DNA of 64,000 nucleotides from Paramarasmius palmivorus (taxonomy: Eukaryota; Basidiomycota; Agaricomycetes; Agaricales; Marasmiaceae): contig JAYKXP010000043.1 in NCBI GenBank assembly GCA_037176845.1, forward strand, positions 62,001 through 126,000, in the 5' to 3' direction. Of this stretch, positions 55,682 through 64,000 are shown piece after piece. The first letter of the stretch is position 1, and each line of letters starts with the position of its first letter. Below the pieces are notes generated by a model. That model did not search any database, was not told where the DNA came from, and saw only the letters and a program-made list of their open reading frames with translations. A program made the translations under genes and the position numbers.

Positions 55682-58600
55682 ATGTCTACATTTACAGGCA
55701 TTGCAAACGCCGTTCTCATTGTGGTTCTCTCATACGGTGTCTGGAAGATCCTCAAACGCAAAGCGGCGTTGTCGACCATCAACAAGATCCCTGGTCCAAA
55801 GGCGCAGTCTTGGTTCAAAGGTGAAGGATACCCTTTCTGTGCGCTGACGCTTCACTCACTCTTATGACGCCCACAGGCAATTTTTCTGATGTCTTTGGGC
55901 TAGAGAGCTGGTCGTTCCATGATATGATGAGGGAGACCTGTTTGTTCATCTATCGTCGCGAAGCCGCGAAAAATGTTAATGCTGCTCTATAGATGGTCCG
56001 ACCTCCACATTTCATTTCCTCTTCGGAGTAAGTCGCTCGAATGGTAATAACACACGATCCTCACCCGGCTGACTATCTACCCCACACCTATGTGTCCCAC
56101 GGAACGCCATCAATTGATGGGCAGCTACTGCACGTAGCTGGCCATCAATTAATGGCATTTTTCTCTGATAGTGCCCACCCGCGGAAAGCGCCGCGGGTTA
56201 CCTCGAATAATTCATGGCGAAAGCAGTCCAAGTTCGACTTTGGCTGAGCTCCCCTTCGTTAGCGCCCACTCACGGCGTCTCGAGTGAGTCAGGTAGTTCA
56301 CGGCATCCCTTGGCGGAGGTCTGTCATCGTTTACAGCTCCGAGCCGTGGGATACCTCAATACCCTCTGCCCTTCCCATCAACGTTACCACCTGAACGCGC
56401 GTTTTCCCTCGCCCACTTCCATTTCTGGGCTCTTCGCCGACGTTTATTAGGTGTAAGTTCATTATGTATGACCATCTCTGAACCGACGCAATGGTGAACT
56501 ACTCCCCAGTAGGTATCGTGATCTTTGCGCCATGTACTTTCTGAATGTGGCTGGAGAATAAGAAGTTAGGGCGAAGAAATTTATGATGAACTTATCTGAC
56601 TTTCTATATTTGGTAGGCAACCCGGTCGATACTTCCTCAATGCAGCAACGTCCAATGTCTTTGTAGCGATGAATGCTATCCACTGTATTTTATTGTTGGT
56701 TTTCGAAAATGAAGGTAATAGAATTATCTCAAAGATTGATCTTCAAGTTTGTGTAAAGCGACGATAGGTCGTATCTCTCATCACTTCTAGAGAATTAATA
56801 AATTAATAATAGAGTGAGAGAGCTTGAAATAGCAAGAAGTGACAGACCTACACTGTTCTGAATGTCGTTTAGCTTGAACGTCGGCGAAGGGACCATAACG
56901 GGAAGTGGGCGAGGGAAAACGCGCGTTCAGGTGGTAACGTTGATGGGAAGGGCAGAGGGTATTGAGGTATCCCACGGCTCGGAGCTGTAAACGATGACAG
57001 ACCTCCGCCAAGGGATGCCGTGAACTACCTGACTCACTCGAGACGCCGCTAACGAAGGGGAGCTCAGCCAAAGTCGAACTTGGACTGCTTTCGCCATGAA
57101 TTATTCGAGGTAACCCGCGGCGCTTTCCGCGGGTGGGCACTATCAGAGAAAAATGCCATTAATTGATGGCCAGCTACGTGCAGTAGCTGCCCATCAATTG
57201 ATGGCGTTCCGTGGGACACATAGGTGTACCCCACAGGAGAAGTACATCTACACCTTTGATCCAAAGGCAATGCATCATATCCTTGTCAAGGTTAGCCCTC
57301 TTCGGCCTTGAACAACTCTGTTGCTCACCACACACGCTTTTCAGGACCAGTACACGTTCGAGGAGCAGAGTGTGTTCATTGCGTCCGTAAATATTTCATG
57401 GCCTTTTGATCGCCTGCTCATTGTCTTTCACAGCACAAACAAAGTGTTCTTCGGGGATGGTCTGCTATCCACTCTTGGGGAACATCATCGCAAGCAGCGT
57501 AAGATGCTCAATCCGGTTTTTTCAACGGCCCATATGAGGGATATGAGTAGGTACACACTTGATTTCACTGCAACTTCTAATTTGATCGCATGGAAATTAG
57601 TCCCTACATTCAACGAGATTACGCTCAAGGTATGACTGATTGTTCTTTCATCCCCCGCCTGTACATTAAGCCACGCTATCATTGTTCTAGTTGCGAGACA
57701 GCCTTGCGAGGAAGGTTCAAGGCGGAGCTCAAGAGGCATGCATGTTATCAGCTTTGCCCAGGATCACTTGATGAAATGACGGTTTCACAGGTCGACATGT
57801 TGTCCTGGGTGTCTCGCACTGCCCTCGAGCTAGTTGGTCAATCCGGCTTAGGTTACTCGTTTGATTCTTTGACGGACGAGGAATGCGCGCACCCCTACTC
57901 GCAAGCCCTCAAAGGACTTTTGTGTGTTTCGTATTCCACTAGCACACTGCTCGCATGACTGATCACGTCTTCAGTGTACTTCTCGCCGAGACCTTTTTGT
58001 TCCGCGCGTATATATTGCCCTCCCTTGTCAAGTTCATTCCAGCACCAATTTCGCGGATCTTGGCTGCCTATTGGCCGTCTCGGAATCTTCGCCGAGGAAG
58101 GGAGTTGGCGGATTACATGTGGCAGCTATCGACGGAAATATATCAAGAGAAGGTTCAAGCGCTTGACCGAGGTGATGAGGCGGTGGTTGAGCAGATTGGG
58201 AAGGGAAAGGACATTATGAGTGTTTTGAGTGAGTAGCAGACTTCTGGGATCAGCGCAAATATCTGACCTAGCCATCTGCTGCAGTCAACGAAAATCTAAA
58301 GGCTTCGGAGGAAGACAAACTTGATGAAAATGAGCTTATTGGGCAGGTAAGCATCTATCCGGTTCGCTGTTAAGTAGAATCCATGCTAATTCTTTCGGAA
58401 AGATGTCGTAGGTGTTGAAGCCAACATAGTACAAGAACTTCACTTACCGCCAACACAGGACGCTCATCTTTGCAGCTATGGATACGACCTCCGTAAGTCA
58501 ATCGTTCCCTAAATCCTTACTTTAGACTCCACCTCATGCATTCCTCAGAGTGCTCTTGCGCGAACATTGCTCCTCTTGGCGGAGAACCCAGCAGTGCAAA

Positions 58601-59475
58601 CCCGTCTTCGCAAGGAACTCGTCGAAGCACGCCAAGAAAATCAAGGTCTTGATCTTGGTTACGACGAGTTGGTGTCGATCCCTTACCTCGACAGTGTTTG
58701 CCGAGAGACTCTGCGTCTGTTCGTACTGACATCTTCTCATTACAGTCATTTTTACTAAAATATGTACAGGTACCCACCTATCCCTCGACTAATGCGCACG
58801 TTAGTTTGCCGCTTCCATCATTCTGTTCATACCTTCCTGTACTGAGCATCTCTAAACAGGGCAATTAAGGATACTGTACTTCCTCTCAGCACGCCGGTCA
58901 CTGGGGTTGACGGCTCGGTGATTACAGAAATCCCAATACCAGCCAATACAAATGTACATATATCTTTGATGGGCTCGAACAGGAATGAGGCTCTCTGGGG
59001 TCCGGATGCCTTGGAATGGAAGCCTGAAAGGTGGTTGAGCCCTCTTCCAGTGACTGTCTCTGATGCCAAGATTCCCGGCGTTTACTCACACTTGTATGTT
59101 GTTTTCCTGTTGGTCTACACGAAAAGCTGACATACGCCTGTTTCTTAGGATGACCTTCAATGGCGGTGGACGCTCGTGCATGTAAGTGCTTCTCGAATCT
59201 GGAGGATTCTTTGTTGCTAAAGAGATCGGAGCGCAGTGGCTTCAAGTTTTCGCAGCTCGAAATGAGTAGGTGTGACCCAATTATAGACTGCCTTTTAATC
59301 TGATTGATCTGCTACAGAAGTTGTCCTTGCCCATCTCATTGAGACTTTCGAGTTTATCCCGACGGGGAAGAGTATTGGTTGGCATTACGCTGGGGTCAGC
59401 AACCCTTTTGTTCGTGAAGAAGGGATGAACCACGCTCAGCTCCCGCTAAAAATGACGCGTGTAAAGAAGGCGTAA
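55682..59475 (+). CDS. Cytochrome P450 monooxygenase 2, with a transposon in an intron
   Basis: Paralogue of the P450 at 49688-52305. The N-terminal TM (NAVLIVVLSYGVWKIL) and hinge NKIPGPKAQSWFKG are followed by NFSDVFGLESWSFHDMM. After an intron enlarged to 1.2 kb (56028-57236) come EKYIYTFDPKAMHHILVK, then VFFGDGLLSTLGEHHRKQ, NPVFSTAHMRDM and SRTALELVGQSGLGYSF. The I-helix STLIFAAMDTTS is again reached through a 5-nt micro-exon (58403-58407). Then VCRETLRL, WKPERW and haem loop FNGGGRSCIGFKF, ending at TAA 59473-59475. The intron at 57736-57790 has a GC donor (AAGAG|GCATGC) where P450 1 has GTAAGT. If both unusual introns are spliced the protein is complete; if not, it is silenced. Confidence 0.88.
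56084..57227. mobile_element. 1.14 kb foldback transposon in the P450 2 intron
   Basis: Inverted arms of about 350-360 bp (56084-56446 and 56876-57227) start with ACACCTATGTGTCCCACGG and its reverse complement and enclose a roughly 430-bp core. Flanks carry either a 5-bp duplication ACCCC (perfectly symmetric ends) or a 9-bp one TACCCCACA (56078-56086 and 57227-57235; ends slightly asymmetric). No transposase frame. The arms encode shared spurious peptides (SRHPLAEVCHRL) only because they are repeats. It is a MITE-like or MULE-like non-autonomous element. Confidence 0.88.
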
Positions 59476-59735
59476 ATCTTGGGTGCCCTCGTTCTCTAGC
59501 CTAACAATAAGCATTATATACCTAATTCCATGCTTGTTTTCGATGTTGGCTTTCCCCGACAAAGATAGATCTTCACGGTATTCTCGGCCCGGCCCAACTT
59601 GAGCGTTAGTGTGCGTTGCGCAAAGGACGATTGACAAACATCTCTCTCTCTCACCTTGACTACCACGACGGCAATACAAACCAACCAATTTCCAAATCAA
59701 CACTCTTTTCATTTGGAGGTACCATACTTTCTAGT

Positions 59736-60703
59736 ATGGAGAAATTACACGGAGAGGAACAAGCGACCTCACAGAACAACCGTAGGACGTTAAGCAGAGT
59801 CACGGGGAGCTTGGTGTCTTTTCTCGCAGTTGCTTTGGTGCTAACTATGACAATGATAAGGGGGTGTGGGATGAACGGAATGGTCATGAGTGCGCCAGAG
59901 CCAGAGGTTCTCAGTGAGTACCCGACGGAACTCGACGACAGCAGTCTCTAATTCACGACGTGTTCTAGAATCTCGTATTGCTGTGGGCTCTCGTGTTGTC
60001 TTGACTTCGCTAAACAGAGGACATGCACTTTACACTACCGCAGGCCATTTCTATTCCACAGGAAGCAAGCAACAAGTCGTGTCGTTGTCCGAGCAGGAGA
60101 GTACTTGGCAGTTCATTAATGCGACATTCCACGAGACTGAGCCCGACTGGACACTACCCCCTCTCACATACATCGTCGATGGCATGCGCGTTCGTCTTCG
60201 ACACGAATCTCACAGAAACCTTCATTCACACTACCACAGACCTCCGATTTCAACTAACCCAACACTGTTGAACGAGGTATCAGCCTACGGTCTCGAGGGC
60301 TTCCCTGGAGATGGAAACGATGATTGGATCGTCGAGATACCTTCTGCATCCGAACGTCATGGAGAACTCTGGACTCATATACCTTTCCGGTTGAAGCACG
60401 CTTTGACCAACTGTTATTTAACTGCGGGCCAGGACAGGCTACCCGAATGGGGCCTTGGAAACTTTGAAGTTTATTGCGATTGTAATGCCGAATTGACAGA
60501 AGTCATGGCTAACACATTATGGGTGGTCTCTAGTTCTAGTCATCCTCATGGTTCGTAATCATTTCCCAGCTCCGCTTTAGACAATGAATAACCTACTGTT
60601 CACAGTGGAGGCGAGTGTACAATCAGACGCTGAACCCGCGTCAGCGGAAGAAAAGGAAAGCTTTATGTCGAACGTCTTCGCGTCGTTCAACCTTTTCGAG
60701 TAG
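59736..60703 (+). CDS. Single-pass membrane protein with a stand-alone MIR domain
   Basis: ATG at 59736. A hydrophilic N-terminus is followed by one TM (SLVSFLAVALVLTMTMI), probably a signal anchor. After an intron (59914 to about 59968) comes a MIR domain, the beta-trefoil of protein O-mannosyltransferases: IAVGSRVVLTSLNRGHALYT, STGSKQQVVSLSEQESTWQF, VDGMRVRLRHESHRNLHSHY, EVSAYGLEGF, DDWIVEIPS and IPFRLKHALTNCYLTAG. A last short exon ends NVFASFNLFE at TAG 60701-60703. The multi-TM catalytic part of a PMT enzyme is absent and the flanking sequence has no trace of it, so this is a MIR-only protein of unknown role, probably facing the ER lumen. Confidence 0.78.
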
Positions 60704-60884
60704 AGTATACCGGACTCACTACCAACAAGTTACAACACTAACCCTGTCGTTTATAAGTGTTTGTTGCCTAAACTATCTACGTGTATGTGTAATGACTGAA
60801 AAGTCCACTGCGCAATATTATGCTACAAAAGTCCAATGTCGATGTTAGAGTAGATGTGATACTATATGCATGGTGAAGGAAAGA

Positions 60885-63800
60885 TCAGTATGAGAACACC
60901 ATTAGCCAAGGATTGAGGACGATCTACGACCATATGGTTAGCGATGCGCGGATGCACCGAAACGAGGACATACCGGGAACAGAATATGACATCCTGCAGA
61001 AACCCTGTGCCATGCTTGTCAGTTAGAGCTCGAGCGGTAACAGATGATACATACGAAAGCGGTAAAATGACACCCCAAGCTTTCGCTCCAATCTGCCATT
61101 CTATTCCGAGCAAGCGTGTGCTTAAAATTGCGATACCGGCGGCAACAATGAATGAGAGTGATAACTGGAACCAGAATCTGCGGAGGATGGCTAAGATATC
61201 GGGTTGCTATATGGGTAGTAAAGTAGCTCTACCGTTTGAAGATCTTGGGTATCTCGCGGAAGAAGTTCGAACGCCTGACTTCCTTTACGGTTGCTGACCA
61301 CGATATGCTGTAGGAGAACAGGTGGGCGAGGACAGCTTGACTAAGCGGGATAGCGAGACCGCCGAAGAAGATAAATCTATGCGATGGAGTGAGACAAACG
61401 TGGACAAGTGTCGGCAGAACTCGCACTCACAAAAAGGGGATCCACATGAGATTTTTGAAGAAGCTCCTGAGCTGTCATTAAGTGGTTAATTTCGTAGCAT
61501 ACACCAGAGCGTTGGGAGTAGCCTCACCAAGTTTGTATTCCCCAGTCGGTACTCAAAGAGGGTGTATCCTAAAGTACCTGATCCAAAGAAAACCACCATA
61601 GATGCTAGCCAAATCTCAAAGCTTCTCAGGCCAGTGTAGAATCCGTCAACGGGAAGTTGAAACCCAAGAAGGACATAGTTAAGGAGAGCGAGTGTGAATG
61701 AAGCCGCGAGTCCATCTAAAGGCGACATATAGAACAGCCAGTTCATCGACAAAAGCAGCGGAGCACTGACAATATGAAGACATATCTGTAGGTAACGTGT
61801 AAGTACCGTTACGCTGGAGTATTCAAAGTTAATTGGCACGTACATCCCAAAACGGAAAGCTTGTAATGCAAAGGCGCCTTCGACCAGATAAATTGATGAA
61901 ACTGGGCGGTGATCGGTAGCTTGTACCACTTCTTGAGCGGTTTAAAGATCATTCTTCAGAGATTGGATGAGAAGCAGTACCACCGTAATGCGCTCTCACT
62001 TACTCGCTACATCCTATCAAAGGATAAGATACAGACTCGTTTGGCGAGAGTAAACTCACCATATGCATATTTCATCCATCTGTTGACCTCGTCATCGATG
62101 GTCAGACATACTCCTTCTTTGAATTCACCAGCAGAGTACGTAGCCCATCTGGAACGTTCGTCAATACCAATATAGTATAAAATAGTTTAATCAAGGTACC
62201 TGAGTGTCCATCCCCTTTTCAAGAGACGAAGTGCCATGTCAAAGTCTTCGGATACATTTGCCTCAGACCAGATCTTCTCGACGCCGTCCTCATCGACAAA
62301 AGCCGCATCTTGGAGCGCTTTCCATCGTAAAAACCTGGCAGCGGAAGTAAGTATGGGGCCCGTAATAATTTACAAATGCCTGGCTCACGCATTATGACCC
62401 ACGAAGGGGGGCACTTCGCCGTTTGCACAAGCTTTCGGGGCAGGGTCAATATGAGGTACATGAAGTCTATATGACGGATGAGCATACCGAAGGAAATGCA
62501 TCTTGTTATACGGCGCGTGAGATATGCCATTCCGTTTTCAAAGTAATGATGGGCCACTTTGAGGATATCTGAAGGCCAGTGTCATCGCGTGGGAGATTCC
62601 GAGACTACCGCGATAACTTACCAGATTCATGCTGTATAATGGCGACTTCGGGTGACGCTGCCATCTCCCTTGCTGCATCTCTCAGACAGTCTTGCGGAAC
62701 GCTCGTGTCACTGTCAACAAGAAGAATGATTTCTCCTAGCCTGATAGCCTTGCCATTGGCCGCCCACGGTTTGTAGCGGCGTCCACTTTCTTCGTACATG
62801 TCTTCAATAGCCATTTGCAGAGCGCGTTCCTCCAGATCCTCGCTGAATTCTCTCCGTCTAAACTCCAATTCGGTGCAAGGTGTATTCGTGCCAACAGTAC
62901 CGGAGATCCCTGGCTCAGGAGAACGAGGAAGAGTTTGATACTCCATACCGTAAAAACCAAAGGAGTGTCTAGTATTCGTGCTGCCAGAACGCTCAGGAGG
63001 TTCATTGATCAACTGTTCGAGATGCTGTTCGGCTCTGAGAGAAAGAGATAAAGCTTGCGACAATAATAGAATTGAGCATGATTGTCAACTAATAGCGTGG
63101 TCGAGGACTTACCGTAATTTAAATTGGAGGCCTTCTTGAACCTCCCAGCGCGTTTAAAACCGTGATCCTCCTCGCCGTGCTTTGGTCGCGCGACCCATCC
63201 GATGTTTTGGTTCGCATAATATGATATTCTCGCGTTCCGTTCTGGAGTAGGTAGCAAACGAATCCCGTCGTCATTTATGAATAAGCTCGATGTACCGCCC
63301 TGCCTGGCATAGGTCTGCATGGCTCGTTTTATGGACTGAATTGATGGCACTCTGTTGATGAATCGTTACAACTGATCGAAGCAGTTTGATATGGCATGAA
63401 AACGTACAAGGTATTTTCCAGGCTCTCCTTATAGACCGGCATTTGAATAGTAATATGCGGTAGACACCTGTCTACTGTCTTGTTCGATGCTGGGGGGATC
63501 GCGGAATAGTACTTGGAGTTAGAATGAAACTGAGCAATAGGCCCAATCCTGTGTGGTACAGTTAATCTTAGATTAGCAAAAGATCTGCAGAAGAATTCCT
63601 ACGTCATGGCAACATTTTGAATGATTTGAAGTGCAAAGAACTGGTGTCGGGAATTAGCACACTGTCCACCCTCTCACAAAGGTGTTAACTTACCAAAGAG
63701 ACGCAGAAGAGAACCGGCAACGTGGCAATCAATGCAAAACGTGCAAAGGATCGGTCAAGTAGCCACTCCTGGATTAAGCTGTCTGTCAAAGATGTCAGGG

Positions 63801-64000
63801 AAGAACCTGGCGACGAGGGCTGAACATGGTCACTGACTAACGCTATTTCCCATGAAAACTAGCAAAACGTATCGTGTCAGTAAGATCGAAAATTTTCGTG
63901 CGAGGAAATGTACCCAGGGCTAGAGCGGCTGCGAGGCCATTGTAAACAGATGCGTATAACAGGACTGGTCTCTTCTGTTCAGCCGCGTCAAAACCCAATG
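60885..64000 (-). CDS. Family 2 (type 2) membrane glycosyltransferase, 5' end outside window
   Basis: Exons on the minus strand read, from the right edge: LPHITIQMPVYKESLENTL, then SIKRAMQTYARQGGTSSLFI with NDDG, then NIGWVARPKH and FKRAGRFKKASNLNYG. Next come LGEIILLVDSDTSVPQDC (the DxD metal site), AHHYFENGMAYLTRRI, and a C-terminal membrane part (SMNWLFYMSPLDGL, NYVLLGFQLPVDGFYTG, FFGGLAIPLSQAVLAHLFSY, SATVKEVRRSNFF). It ends GCHILFP, then IVLNPWLMVFSY, stop at 60885. These are the signatures of the fungal GT2 membrane enzymes related to chitin/cellulose synthases. Relatives in filamentous ascomycetes are needed for hyphal extension. The polymer made is unknown. About ten introns, intact as far as visible. 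Confidence 0.85.

Noticed and set aside
56214..57140. Two similar short proteins (SRHPLAEVCHRL type)
   Set aside because: They are the same inverted arm of the foldback transposon read on both strands.
1..64000. tRNA genes, rRNA genes, CRISPR arrays, LTR retrotransposons
   Set aside because: Looked for T-loop/B-box-like motifs, rRNA-like blocks, regularly spaced repeats and long direct repeats with reverse-transcriptase frames; none was convincing by eye. A tRNA or Rfam scan would be needed to exclude small RNAs.

Overview
The window is nuclear DNA of a mushroom-forming basidiomycete (Agaricomycetes). Genes are cut by many 45-70 nt GT-AG introns, and the families are typical of that group: a FunK1 kinase, F-box proteins with an N-terminal coiled coil, a NACHT NLR, expanded P450s and lineage-specific hypothetical families. 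It joins an unstable accessory half (about 1-34 kb) to an ordinary half (about 34.5-64 kb).

Accessory half. A partial gene (MYND-zinc-finger-like family) at the left edge is followed by two tandem minus-strand paralogues with a nucleotidyltransferase-like motif (1.7-6.0 kb). From about 6.4 to 29.4 kb runs a tandem array of five minus-strand copies of one gene family: an N-terminal 'ISGGxF' motif, a degenerate protein-kinase N-lobe and a long unknown C-terminal region. Units 2 and 5 look intact, unit 3 has lost its last exon to a stop codon, unit 4 has a probable frameshift, and unit 1 is truncated and split by a transposon. Between the units lie fragments of a WD-repeat gene resembling Rpn14/PAAF1, an orphan tail of a sixth copy, a 0.42 kb inversion, a SINE-like retroposon, and a 3.3 kb foldback element with a perfect 9-bp target duplication (Mutator-like). 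Next to the array are an HGD-type phosphotransferase-like gene and an NLR with an MLKL-like four-helix N-terminus followed by NACHT. This neighbourhood resembles fungal self/non-self recognition loci, but that function is inference.

Ordinary half. Cobalamin-independent methionine synthase (MET6, seven exons, intact), two small hypothetical genes, an F-box protein, a FunK1 kinase with a frameshift near its end, a YTP1-like membrane protein, two paralogous cytochrome P450s flanking a membrane-anchored RING-like gene, a one-TM MIR-domain protein, and a family 2 glycosyltransferase that runs off the right edge. The two P450s share a 5-nt micro-exon. The second carries a 1.14 kb foldback transposon in an intron, right at the 3' splice site.

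No tRNA, rRNA or CRISPR array was recognised. Spliced models were built by eye from splice signals, frame continuity and paralogue comparison, so small exons are less certain than gene extents.
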